NCBI GenBank assembly: GCA_020638365.1
Contig: JACKIQ010000001.1
Coordinates: 62,001 to 126,000 of the forward strand
Reading direction: 5' to 3'
Origin: Rhodospirillales bacterium
GTDB lineage: Bacteria; Pseudomonadota; Alphaproteobacteria; Micavibrionales; Micavibrionaceae
Length of the DNA stretch: 64,000 nt
The notes beneath the pieces are model-generated. The model did no database searches. It worked only from the letters and a program-made list of their open reading frames with translations, and was not told where the DNA came from. Shown piece after piece: positions 52,204 to 60,435 of the stretch. Position 1 is the first letter of the stretch, and each line of letters begins with the position of its first letter. The position numbers were made by a program, and so were the translations under genes.

Positions 52204-52269
52204 TGCGGAGGAACAAGAACATGACATTCACTATTTACAACAGATCCAACCAGAGTAAGGAGAACTAAA

Positions 52270-54003
52270 ATGGGACTTTTCGGAGCATTGTTCACAGGGG
52301 TTTCGGCCCTGTCTGCGCAGTCGCAGAAAACGGCTATTATCTCCAACAATATCGCGAACGTGAACACGACAGGGTTCAAGCGTTCGGAAGCATCGTTCTT
52401 CTCGCTGGTGACGACAGCGACGAACACGTCGCGCTATTCTCCCGGTACGGTGACGGTGAACCGGATCCAGCGGGTCTCGCAGCAGGGACCGATTTCCCAG
52501 TCGGAGTCCTCGACGGACGCTTCGGTATCGGGGAAAGGGTTTTTCGCCGTGAAGCGGGATTCGCTCGACAGCTCTCTTACGGAGTTCCTGTATACGCGGA
52601 ACGGTCAGTTCAGCGAAGATTCGCAAGGTCTGTTAAGAAATTCAGCCGGGTTCTTCCTTTACGGATGGCCTCTGGACGTGAACGGCGATCTTCCGGCCAA
52701 CCAGGGGGACCTTGACTCCCTTGTCCCGATCGACGTGGCGTTTCTTGGCGGTTTGACCCGCCCGACGACGACGGCCGAACTCGCGGTCAACCTCGATGCG
52801 GCGGAAGTGGATTCCCAGTTTTCGACCCTGCTGACCGCCTCTCCGGACTTTACACGGGGCCTGACGGTTTACGATACGCTGGGCAACGGGCAGAACCTGT
52901 CCTTCGAGTTTACCAAAACCTACGGGCCGCAAGCGACCGCCTTTTCCTCGCTGACGAACCTGACGGCGGCCACGAGTCTGGTTACCAACCTCGCCCTGAC
53001 CGACGGCGACCGCTTTACCGTCAATGACGGGACGACCACGATTACGCTTGAGATCAATGACGGTGGCGCGGTCGGTGTCGGCGCGACGGGCGTGGAAACC
53101 ATTGGCGATATCATCAACGCGATCAACGCGGGTCTGGCCGATGCGACGGCGTTTCTGGGGAATAACGGTGAAATCGTAATTCAGAACAACGAGTTCACCG
53201 CCGGCACAGAAACGGTCACGATTGCAGAGAGCGTCGGTACGCCGCTTGCCGAACTGGGCTTTACGCCCGGCGTTTATACATCGGACGATATCGGGACGTC
53301 CGGGAATTACTCAAACGGTACGTTCGCCGATTCGCCGCCCTACAGCACGGGCGAGTTCCCGACCCTGCAATTCCTGCCGGGCGATCCGCTTTACAACCCG
53401 CGCGGCTGGTGGCAGGTGCGCATCCTCGACCCGAACAGCAACACGCTGACGGTCGGTTTGATCAACTATAACGGGGACGGAACGCTGAACGCCCTTCCGG
53501 ACAACCAGGGGAACATCGACATCGAACTGACCAACGTTAACTGGGGCAACGGTTCGGAACTGCAAAGCATTGATATCAACATTTCAAGCTTCAGCCAGTT
53601 TTCCAGCGATTACACGGTGCTGTTCTCCGACCAGAACGGTGCGGAGCTTGGTCTGCGGACCGGGGTTGAGATCGACCGGGAAGGGTTCGTGATCGCCCAG
53701 TTCTCCAACGGCGCGACCTCGCGGCTGTACAAGTTGCCGCTTGTGACCTTCTCCAACCCGAACGGGCTGCGGGAGGTTTCGGGAACGGCCTATACCGAAA
53801 CCGAGGATTCAGGGGAAGAGAACCTGCGGGAGGCCGGAACGGGCGGCGCGGGCTTCCTTGAGCCGTCCACGCTTGAAAATTCCAACGTCGACCTCGCGGA
53901 CGAGTTCGCGCAGCTTATCGTAGCGCAGCGGGCTTATTCCGCGGGCACGAAGGTGATCAACACGGTCGACCAGATGACGCAGGAGCTTCTGCAGCTCCGC
54001 TAA
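52270..54003 (+). CDS. flgE: Flagellar hook protein FlgE
   Basis: The 577-residue hook subunit. MGLFGALFTGVSALSAQSQK, ISNNIANVNTTGFKRSEASF, SVSGKGFFAVKRD and YTRNGQFSEDSQGLLRNSAG are the N-terminal FlgE blocks; the C-terminus has LENSNVDLADEFAQLIVAQR and NTVDQMTQELLQLR. It is longer than the enterobacterial hook (about 400) because of an enlarged, Thr/Asn-rich surface region (about 200-400), in line with Caulobacter-type hooks. It ends the flgI operon, before two inverted repeats. Confidence 0.95.
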   Translation: MGLFGALFTGVSALSAQSQKTAIISNNIANVNTTGFKRSEASFFSLVTTATNTSRYSPGTVTVNRIQRVSQQGPISQSESSTDASVSGKGFFAVKRDSLDSSLTEFLYTRNGQFSEDSQGLLRNSAGFFLYGWPLDVNGDLPANQGDLDSLVPIDVAFLGGLTRPTTTAELAVNLDAAEVDSQFSTLLTASPDFTRGLTVYDTLGNGQNLSFEFTKTYGPQATAFSSLTNLTAATSLVTNLALTDGDRFTVNDGTTTITLEINDGGAVGVGATGVETIGDIINAINAGLADATAFLGNNGEIVIQNNEFTAGTETVTIAESVGTPLAELGFTPGVYTSDDIGTSGNYSNGTFADSPPYSTGEFPTLQFLPGDPLYNPRGWWQVRILDPNSNTLTVGLINYNGDGTLNALPDNQGNIDIELTNVNWGNGSELQSIDINISSFSQFSSDYTVLFSDQNGAELGLRTGVEIDREGFVIAQFSNGATSRLYKLPLVTFSNPNGLREVSGTAYTETEDSGEENLREAGTGGAGFLEPSTLENSNVDLADEFAQLIVAQRAYSAGTKVINTVDQMTQELLQLR

Positions 54004-54064
54004 TAACCGCGTACCGGGCGCCCGGGGTTTTTCCGAGGGCGCGCCGTTTTGAACCTTGAGATAA

Positions 54065-54120
54065 AAAAGCCGTTTTCCGGATACGCATGCTCGCGTCCCT
54101 GACCACCGGAACCGGCTTTT
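54065..54120. terminator. Long inverted repeat downstream of flgE
   Basis: AAAAGCCG-4 nt-CCGG pairs with CCGG-aa-CCGGCTTTT across a loop of about 25 nt, with A and T runs at the ends. It could act as a weak bidirectional terminator ahead of the stronger one at 54166-54238. Confidence 0.45.
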
Positions 54121-54165
54121 CGCAGCGGATCTGTTTCGCCCAGAACGGGCGGTCAACCGCAGCCG

Positions 54166-54238
54166 GGACGCACCGGGGCTCTCTCTCCAACAGGTCTTGC
54201 GACCCCCCCCCGGTGCGTCCTTTTTTTTATTTTCTAGC
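54166..54238 (+). terminator. Strong rho-independent terminator after flgE
   Basis: A 13-bp perfect stem (GGACGCACCGGGG at 54166-54178 with CCCCGGTGCGTCC at 54218-54230), a 39-nt loop and eight T. It closes the flgI-flgE operon and overlaps the end of the small minus-strand gene. Confidence 0.85.
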
Positions 54239-54625
54239 TTGGCAGGATGCGCCTTGCTTTAACATCCATTCGCCATACATTTCGTAGTAATCAAGCCATA
54301 AACTTGGGCAACCGTAGTCCTCAAAGCTAAAGAAAAATGACTCAAGCGCTTTACCTTCAAGCCTGACTACGACTGTATGCTTTTTATTTAGCGGCAATCC
54401 TGTAAAACGTGCGTCCAAGTCTTTTGAAATTTTTTTTGTTTCACCGTTAATTGTAATTTCAAAGACACTTTCTTTTTTACCTGTTTGATTTCCCTTCCAA
54501 CTAGTGTTTATGTCAAATTTACTTACATATACGCTGCCTGTTTTGTCGTCCGCATATACGCTGTTACAGCAGATTAGAAGTAGCGTAAAAACTAAACCTG
54601 AAAAAACTTTTCTTAGTACCCTCAA
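54227..54625 (-). CDS. Small predicted secreted protein, unknown
   Basis: A 132-residue protein, not recognised. The start is inferred as a TTG overlapping the stop of the TPR/methyltransferase gene (TTGA), since no ATG or GTG precedes the signal peptide (RKVFSGLVFTLLLICCNSVY, then ADD). The mature part is Lys- and aromatic-rich, with VFEITINGETKKISKDLDAR and a possible disulfide pair (CPSLW and GASCQ). It is markedly AT-rich compared with the neighbours, suggesting recent acquisition. It overlaps the flgE terminator at its 3' end. Could be a periplasmic or outer-membrane accessory. Confidence 0.55.
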   Translation of the reverse strand: MRVLRKVFSGLVFTLLLICCNSVYADDKTGSVYVSKFDINTSWKGNQTGKKESVFEITINGETKKISKDLDARFTGLPLNKKHTVVVRLEGKALESFFFSFEDYGCPSLWLDYYEMYGEWMLKQGASCQARK

Positions 54626-56883
54626 ACCTCCAGCGCATTGATGATCTTCGGGCCGGCGAGGATTTCGTCCCGGTCTTCGGCGCGGCAGAGCCACATCTGG
54701 TACATGGAGGCGAAGGCTTCGGGGCGTTTTTTCTCGAATTCGTCCCAGAGCTGGAAGTTGCGGTAGTTTTCCTGCCCCGGATATTTCCGCAGGAAGTCGC
54801 CGAGAACATCGGGGAAGATGAAGGAAAAGTCGATAAAGGCGAGGCCGTGGCGCTTGAGCATATCGTCGAGTTGCAGGAAGGTGTAGCGGTGTTCCTGCAC
54901 ATGGAAGATCAGGTCGCGGACCATCGACATGGAATAATAATCGCGCCAGCGGGTGACGTAGCGCAGATGATCGTCGGGCGGGAGGGCGTTGATGTAAGCG
55001 CGGAAAGCCCTGATCCCCTGCTGGTCGGGCTTCCAGCCCTTTTCTGCCACGAGGTCGCGGAGCTTGACGACCGTTTGCCTTGCGTATTCGCTGTAGAGGC
55101 CGATATTCATGATGCCCTTGGGCTTGAGCAGCGAGAGCAGCACTTTCAGCCCCGCCTCCGGGTCCTGCATATGGTGAAGCACGCCCGAGCACATAACGAA
55201 GTCGAAGCTTTTATCGAGCTGGCCGAGTTCGAGAATGTCGGCGTGCATGAACTCCACACGGTCGACACCGAGTTCCTGAATCTTTCTTTTGGCGTAGCAG
55301 ATGCTTGAAAGGCTGAGATCGACGGCGGTGATATGCGCACGCGGGTACATATAGCGGTCCTGAATCACCTGCTTGCCCGTGCCGCAGCCGGCGGTGAGAA
55401 TCTGGTAGGGTTTTTTGAAGTAGAAGCTTTTGGCCTCGTCTTCCTGCGCGTTGGCATAGCGCCAGCGGGGATACGGGTTTTCCTCGTACTGTTCGCGCAC
55501 CTTGAGGGAGACTTCGTTCTTCAGGCTGCCGAGCGCGGGGATGGTATCGCGCAGACGGCGCTCCTCCAGCGGCTCCTCGATCTGCAGGGTGACCAGGCTT
55601 TTCCAGAATGAATGAAGCGAGGACGGGAGCGCGCGGGCCAGAGCAATCAGGCTTTCGTCCTCCTTATATAAAGGACGGTAACACGCCACCAGCGCGATGC
55701 GTGCGGCGCAGGCGAGCGGGTCCCCCTTCCCGGCTTCTTCGGCCTGTTCTCTTATCGTATCAAGCTGTGTCATTTCTTCGGGCGTGTCGGCGGCGGCATA
55801 TTCATGCATGAAGCAGTTTTCCGCCAAGGCGCAGAGCACTTTAAACACTTCTCTTGATGTTTTACCTGAAATGTCCTTGTCATGGTTCGCTGCGAAGAAT
55901 TCCAGCAAGCAGCGGCGCAAGTGCAAGAGGAAAATTTCGTAATCTACCGCTTGGTTATAGAGCAACCTTAAAGCATTACTGCAATAATCATCCGCCATCA
56001 GGGCGCAGACCGCGAGTAAATCCGTTTGTTCCTTGAACTCGCTGTAGTTATGAATTTTTGTCAGTTTATGAATTTCCGTGTAGGCCGGGTCCATCAGGAA
56101 GAGCCGCAGCCAGGCGACCGAGAGGTTCTGATGCTCTACGTTTTCGATCTTCAGGCAGGCGGTCAGCGCATCCTTCAGTTCCTGCGAAAATTCCTTGAAC
56201 GCCAAGTGCCGGCCCATTGAACTGAGTTGTGACTTAACAAAGGCGCTGCGCGGGTCGAGCTTGAGCGCGTCGTAGAGCGTAAAGAACGCGTCATTATATT
56301 TCTCGCAGCGGAAATTCGCCTTAGCCAGATTGATTCGGAAACTTTTGTTTTTCGGGTCTTTTTTTACCGCCTTGTTGAGATAGACCACAGCCTGTTTGAA
56401 GTGCTTGGTCTCGCAGAGAAGCACCCCGACATTATTGTTATTTTCAGCCGAATCCTCAATTTTCAGACCTTCCTCAAAGACTTGCGCGGCTTCTTCAAAG
56501 CGTTTGAGGCTCATCAGTGCCTGCCCGTAACCGCTGCGGGCCATTGCGTCTTGCGGGGCAATGCCTAGCGCAATACGATAGTATTCAAGCGATTCCTCGC
56601 GCCGTCCCGCTACATACAGGCAATCGGCCCGGCGCTTATAATTTTCCGGGTTATCCGGTTGCAGGGTGCTCGCTTTCATAAAAAAGGTATGGGCGGCGTC
56701 CAACTGGCCGAGCTTGAAATAGACCGTGCCAATATCCGTTAATTTTCTTGGGTTTTTTGTGCGCTTGAAGTCATTTTCCAGCTTTTTTATTTCCTTATGG
56801 AGCTTGCGTATTTCAGGAGAATCCTCCCCTGGTGGCGTCAAATTGTTAGGATTTTTTTCCTTGTTTTTTTGCGATTTTACCAT
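54622..56883 (-). CDS. TPR protein with C-terminal SAM methyltransferase domain
   Basis: A 753-residue soluble fusion. The N-terminal part has TPR repeats (GTVYFKLGQLDAAHTFFMKA, ADCLYVAGRREESLEYYRIA, GYGQALMSLKRFEEAAQVFE, about 40-230). The middle is helical without a motif. The C-terminal third is a class I SAM-dependent methyltransferase (ILTAGCGTGKQVIQ, ITAVDLSLSSICYAKRKIQE, FDFVMCSGVLHHMQDPEAGL). It lies divergent from the flagellin gene, separated by 202 bp. TPR/transferase proteins beside flagellin often modify it, so flagellin or its glycan is a likely but unproven substrate. Confidence 0.85.
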   Translation of the reverse strand: MVKSQKNKEKNPNNLTPPGEDSPEIRKLHKEIKKLENDFKRTKNPRKLTDIGTVYFKLGQLDAAHTFFMKASTLQPDNPENYKRRADCLYVAGRREESLEYYRIALGIAPQDAMARSGYGQALMSLKRFEEAAQVFEEGLKIEDSAENNNNVGVLLCETKHFKQAVVYLNKAVKKDPKNKSFRINLAKANFRCEKYNDAFFTLYDALKLDPRSAFVKSQLSSMGRHLAFKEFSQELKDALTACLKIENVEHQNLSVAWLRLFLMDPAYTEIHKLTKIHNYSEFKEQTDLLAVCALMADDYCSNALRLLYNQAVDYEIFLLHLRRCLLEFFAANHDKDISGKTSREVFKVLCALAENCFMHEYAAADTPEEMTQLDTIREQAEEAGKGDPLACAARIALVACYRPLYKEDESLIALARALPSSLHSFWKSLVTLQIEEPLEERRLRDTIPALGSLKNEVSLKVREQYEENPYPRWRYANAQEDEAKSFYFKKPYQILTAGCGTGKQVIQDRYMYPRAHITAVDLSLSSICYAKRKIQELGVDRVEFMHADILELGQLDKSFDFVMCSGVLHHMQDPEAGLKVLLSLLKPKGIMNIGLYSEYARQTVVKLRDLVAEKGWKPDQQGIRAFRAYINALPPDDHLRYVTRWRDYYSMSMVRDLIFHVQEHRYTFLQLDDMLKRHGLAFIDFSFIFPDVLGDFLRKYPGQENYRNFQLWDEFEKKRPEAFASMYQMWLCRAEDRDEILAGPKIINALEV

Positions 56884-56981
56884 AATTTACACCGAACACA
56901 TTTTTAAAAAATCACGCAAAACAGCCTAACCCTGACAAAAAAGGGTGAAAACCCTTAATTTTCACAACTTTAATTTTGTCC

Positions 56982-57001
56982 CGTTAAATAAACGTTTAAC
57001 G
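56982..57001. promoter_or_regulatory. Inverted repeat upstream of flagellin, possible operator
   Basis: CGTTAAA-N6-TTTAACG, a perfect 7-bp inverted repeat. Its two TTAA units are 8 bp apart, one more than the CtrA consensus spacing of 7. A -10-like TATGAT lies at 57022-57027, so the repeat covers the -35 area of a possible flagellin promoter. Confidence 0.5.
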
Positions 57002-57039
57002 ATATTTTAATTCAATGTTACTATGATTGAGTCTTAAGG

Positions 57040-57058
57040 CCGGAAGAGGATTTTCCGG
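57040..57058 (+). promoter_or_regulatory. Hairpin in the flagellin mRNA leader
   Basis: CCGGAA (57040-57045), 7-nt loop, TTCCGG (57053-57058), extendable by two G-T pairs, located 28 nt before the flagellin ATG and just upstream of the AGGAAAGGAG ribosome-binding site. In Caulobacter, FlbT binds the leader of flagellin mRNA; flbT lies just downstream here. FlbT binding at this hairpin is inference. Confidence 0.5.
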
Positions 57059-57085
57059 TTACACACCTAGGAAAGGAGTACTACT

Positions 57086-58786
57086 ATGTCTTCCGATGTA
57101 GTTCTTACGGCGGCGTTACGGAATAATCTTCTCTCGCTGCAAAACACCCAAAACCTTATCGACAAGACCCAGCTTCGTCTCGCGACGGGCTTGAAGGTCA
57201 ACTCCGCACTGGACAACGCGCAAAACTTCTTCGCGGCGCAAAGTCTGAGCAACCGTGCGGGCGACCTGAGCCGTCTTCTGGACGGGATCGGTCAGTCGAT
57301 CCAGACCATCAAGGCCGCCGACAACGCGGTTTCATCCCTCCTGAACCTGGTCGAGCAGGCCGATTCCGTTGCCACGCAGGCGCGGGACGCTCTGGCCGGC
57401 GGTTCGACCGAAGCCATTGTCACGGGGAACCGCGATCTTTCGGGCGTTACCAACGTCGCGGCGGTTAACGGGATTGCCAACGGCGATACGATCGTCATCT
57501 CCGTTACCGATCCGGACTCCACCACGGCGGGCGCCCTTGTCGACTTCGACACGGTCAACGGCGGTCAGCAGGATCTGACCATCACCTTCAACACCAACGA
57601 CTCGATCGAGCAGATTATCGCCGAGATCAACGACAACAACAACCTGACCGAGCGTAAGGTTGAAGCGCGTCTTGACGATAGCGGCAATCTGGAGATCAAG
57701 TCGCTGAACGGCGGCGATGTGCGGATCAACTTCGTGACGGCGGCGGCTACGGATGCTGCGAACCTCGGCCTCGCGCAGGCTCTTGGTTTCGGCGACCAGG
57801 CCCTGATCCGTGCAGACGGCGGCAACGGCACCAACAACGTCGAGGTCACCGCTCTGGGATCGCCTTCCCTCACGTCCTTCGCTCTTTACGAAGCGTCGGG
57901 CGACCTTGCCGAACGAAGCGATCTGATCTCCGCCCTGACCGACTCTGCCGGTACGGCCCTTAACACGGGCATCAACAACGCCGGCGATACCTTCTCTATC
58001 GGTATCAACGGCGGTACGGCTGTTTCGTTCACGCTGAACGCGGCGACGATCCAGAGCTTCATCGACACGATCAACACCAACACCAGCCTGAACGAGCTGG
58101 TCGAGGCGACGTTCAACGATGAAACCGGAGAGATCACGATCCGGGCGGTCGATGCTTCTGTTCAGACCGTGCAGATCGGCTTTACCGGTAACGCGGCCAA
58201 CGATGCCCTTAATATCGGCTTCGGAACGCATTCTCTGGTGACCGGAACGGCTGCCAACGCCCAGATCGAGAACCTTCTCCTTGGTTCCGCGGCTGGCGAA
58301 CTGGCGACGCTGGAAGAAGAGTACACCAACATTCTCGAGCAGATCGACGCTCTTGTCGGCGATGCGGGATACCGGGGTACGAACCTTCTGAACGGCGACG
58401 ACCTGACCACCTTCTTCAACGAAGACCGGTCCAGCTCGCTCGTTACCGAAGGGGTGACCTTTACCTCCAGCGGTCTTGGCATCAGCGCGGCCAATTTCGG
58501 GCGGATCGAGAGCGTGGATCAGGCGATCGAGGAAATCCGTCTGGCCACCGACACGGTGCGTCAGTTCGGTAACAGCATCGCGAACGACCTTGCGATCATC
58601 CAGACCCGCGAGGACTTCACGAAGAACACGATCAACAACCTCGAGGAAGGCGCCGACAAGCTGACGGTGGCCGACCAGAACGAGGAAGGCGCAAACCTTC
58701 TGGCTCTGCAAACGCGCCAGACGTTGGGCGTCACCTCTCTGGCCCTGGCTTCCCAGTCCCAGCAGGCGGTCCTCAGACTGTTCTAA
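57086..58786 (+). CDS. fliC: Flagellin
   Basis: A 566-residue filament subunit. The conserved N-terminal D0/D1 helices (LRNNLLSLQNTQNLIDKTQL, LRLATGLKVNSALDNAQNFF, AAQSLSNRAGDLSRLLDGIG) and C-terminal D1/D0 helices (NLEEGADKLTVADQNEEGAN, LLALQTRQTLGVTSLALASQ) are of the alphaproteobacterial type. The central 270 or so residues are a Thr/Asn/Asp-rich variable region. It is about twice as long as Caulobacter flagellins. It has a strong ribosome-binding site and a strong terminator. Only one flagellin gene is in the window. The symbol fliC is a family name; local naming may differ. Confidence 0.95.
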   Translation: MSSDVVLTAALRNNLLSLQNTQNLIDKTQLRLATGLKVNSALDNAQNFFAAQSLSNRAGDLSRLLDGIGQSIQTIKAADNAVSSLLNLVEQADSVATQARDALAGGSTEAIVTGNRDLSGVTNVAAVNGIANGDTIVISVTDPDSTTAGALVDFDTVNGGQQDLTITFNTNDSIEQIIAEINDNNNLTERKVEARLDDSGNLEIKSLNGGDVRINFVTAAATDAANLGLAQALGFGDQALIRADGGNGTNNVEVTALGSPSLTSFALYEASGDLAERSDLISALTDSAGTALNTGINNAGDTFSIGINGGTAVSFTLNAATIQSFIDTINTNTSLNELVEATFNDETGEITIRAVDASVQTVQIGFTGNAANDALNIGFGTHSLVTGTAANAQIENLLLGSAAGELATLEEEYTNILEQIDALVGDAGYRGTNLLNGDDLTTFFNEDRSSSLVTEGVTFTSSGLGISAANFGRIESVDQAIEEIRLATDTVRQFGNSIANDLAIIQTREDFTKNTINNLEEGADKLTVADQNEEGANLLALQTRQTLGVTSLALASQSQQAVLRLF

Positions 58787-58809
58787 TTCTTATAACTCCT
58801 CTACCAAAA

Positions 58810-58842
58810 GCCGGCGGAAGAAATCCGCCGGCTTTTATTTTT
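58810..58842 (+). terminator. Rho-independent terminator after flagellin
   Basis: A 9-bp stem GCCGGCGGA (58810-58818) / TCCGCCGGC (58824-58832) with a 5-nt loop and a T-rich tract. It should end most flagellin transcripts before flbT. Confidence 0.92.
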
Positions 58843-58963
58843 GCTTCATTCCTGTGGACCGTTGCCGTGCTTTTTCGGGATAACCATTTATCAAGAAAAT
58901 CCTGATATGTTAGTATCTGGTACTTTTGGGCAGAACGCTTGATATAAGAAGTGGAAGAATTCC

Positions 58964-59356
58964 ATGGCTCTGGTGATTGATCTTAAACCGAACGAAAAAA
59001 TCCTGATCGGCGAGGCTGTCATCACCAACGGACCCCAACGGGCGCGGTTCCAGATTGCCGGCGATGCGCCTATTCTGCGTGAAAAAGACGTGATGAAAGA
59101 GGATGAGGCCGACACGCCATGCAAACGAATCTACTTTCTTGTCCAGTGCATGTATCTTGCGCGCGCGCCGCGCGACTATCACAAAAGGTATTTCGCGATG
59201 GTGAGCGAGGTACAGAGCGCTTCCCCTTCCAGCGCCTTTTTCTTCATGCAGATCAACGACCACATTATCTCGGACTCCTATTACAAGGCTTTGAAAGTGG
59301 CTCGGCAACTGATAGACCACGAGAAGGAACTGATCGATAATGCGCTCAAAAAATAA
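58964..59356 (+). CDS. flbT: Flagellin synthesis repressor FlbT
   Basis: A 130-residue RNA-binding post-transcriptional regulator. In Caulobacter it binds the flagellin mRNA leader and destabilises it until the hook is finished. The FlbT pattern is seen as LVIDLKPNEKILIGEAVITN, ARFQIAGDAPILREKDVMKE and CKRIYFLVQCMYLA. It starts 177 bp after flagellin, past the terminator. The frame overlaps flaF by 17 bp, so the two are coupled. Confidence 0.93.
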   Translation: MALVIDLKPNEKILIGEAVITNGPQRARFQIAGDAPILREKDVMKEDEADTPCKRIYFLVQCMYLARAPRDYHKRYFAMVSEVQSASPSSAFFFMQINDHIISDSYYKALKVARQLIDHEKELIDNALKK

Positions 59357-59813
59357 CAACCCTTACGCCAAGGCCGCGGGCGCTTACGACCAGAACGCCC
59401 AGCAAAACACGCCGGATCAGCGCGAACTGGAGGGGCGCGTGCTTTTGAAGTCCGCGCGGATGATGCAGGATCTGGCCCGCGACTGGGACCAGCGCACCAC
59501 CGAACTGCTTGAGGCGACGCTCTTTTACAACCGGCAGATCTGGATGCTGTTTTACGATACGGCGATTGAGAACCCGGAAGGAACACGACCGAACGATCTG
59601 CGGAGCAATATCGTCAATCTGGCCAATTTTATTTTCAAGCGCGAGCTTGAGATTCTATCCAATCCGCAAAAAGAAAAACTGAATGTCCTGATCAACATCA
59701 ACAAGGAAGTTGCGGCCGGGTTGCTGTCCAATCAGAAAAAACAGGGTGCGGAGGCCGTTCCTCCTTCGTCCACTCCCCCGAGCGCCGGAAGCTCGACGAA
59801 TATCCAGGGCTGA
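59340..59813 (+). CDS. flaF: Flagellin biosynthesis protein FlaF
   Basis: A 157-residue positive partner of FlbT, needed for flagellin translation and export in Caulobacter. AAGAYDQNAQQNTPDQRELE, LLKSARMMQDLARDW, LYNRQIWMLF-like LFYNRQIWMLFYDTAIE and LRSNIVNLANFIFKRELEIL are FlaF. It is somewhat longer than usual owing to a Ser/Pro-rich tail. The start lies inside the flbT end. Confidence 0.92.
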   Translation: MRSKNNNPYAKAAGAYDQNAQQNTPDQRELEGRVLLKSARMMQDLARDWDQRTTELLEATLFYNRQIWMLFYDTAIENPEGTRPNDLRSNIVNLANFIFKRELEILSNPQKEKLNVLININKEVAAGLLSNQKKQGAEAVPPSSTPPSAGSSTNIQG

Positions 59814-59853
59814 TCAGTCCAGCAGTTCAGCCGACTCAAGAAACTTCCAGCAT

Positions 59854-59880
59854 AAAAAAAGCGCACCGTTGGTTGCGCTT
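59854..59880 (-). terminator. Rho-independent terminator of the FlaG-like gene
   Basis: On the minus strand, stem AAGCGCA (59880-59874) / TGCGCTT (59865-59859), 8-nt loop, then a run of T. It is 25 bp past the stop of the FlaG-like gene and may also serve flaF. Confidence 0.82.
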
Positions 59881-59904
59881 ACAGATTAGCAAAAATTTTA
59901 TGAC

Positions 59905-60435
59905 TTAAGCCAGAACGCTTACGCGTGCCTGCGTGCCGGAAGAGGATCCCCCGCCGAATGCGGCAGACGCGGCCTGTGGCGTGGTCGAAGACGTGTTTGC
60001 GGGCGGCGTGGATGTCACATCCTGCACCGTGATGATATCGCGAGATGCCGGAGCGCTGGACAATTGCCCAAGTCCGCTGGAGGCTACACGGCTGGTACGG
60101 TCTGCCGCCTGCTGCTCCTGAGCCTGTTCGATCTGGGTGGTGCGCGATTCGCGCAATTGCTGCAAACGTCTGACTTCCAGACTTCCCTCAGAGGGAAACT
60201 GGCGCACAACATCGCCGGTGTCGGAATCGCGAATCTGAAGGACCGCCTTGTCGTAATTCGTGTCGAGGTAGATATAGGGGCTGATATAGGGAACCTGAGG
60301 CAAGTCGGCCAAAGGCTGGGCGACTTCCTGCACACGCGCCGGGTTCGCCGTCAAAGCGCGCTGCGTGTCAACCTGATCCACCGCAGAGCGGAGGACGGCC
60401 GAACTGGATACCAATGAATTGACCGCTTCGATCAT
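59905..60435 (-). CDS. FlaG-like protein
   Basis: A 176-residue soluble protein. The core YISPYIYLDTNYDKAVLQIR, followed by DSDTGDVVRQFPSE, resembles the FlaG domain (a short motif I-IDEKTGEVVRQIP-like). FlaG influences filament length in other bacteria. The C-terminus is Ser/Thr/Ala-rich and unstructured. The ATG at 60435 is chosen over a TTG at 60462. It faces away from fliF, from which a 637-bp AT-rich region with a CtrA site separates it. Confidence 0.7.
   Translation of the reverse strand: MIEAVNSLVSSSAVLRSAVDQVDTQRALTANPARVQEVAQPLADLPQVPYISPYIYLDTNYDKAVLQIRDSDTGDVVRQFPSEGSLEVRRLQQLRESRTTQIEQAQEQQAADRTSRVASSGLGQLSSAPASRDIITVQDVTSTPPANTSSTTPQAASAAFGGGSSSGTQARVSVLA

Noticed and set aside
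54626..55192. Upstream part of the frame that contains the small secreted protein
   Set aside because: It overlaps the methyltransferase gene in another frame and has no homology; only the last 132 codons look like a protein.
57332..58711. 459-residue open frame antisense to flagellin
   Set aside because: Shadow frame; composition reflects reverse complement of a Thr/Asn/Asp-rich gene, no domain, no start context.
58910..58960. Sigma-54-like word before flbT (TGGTAC...GGGC)
   Set aside because: The GG-GC distance is 11 bp, not 12, and the -12 element does not fit.
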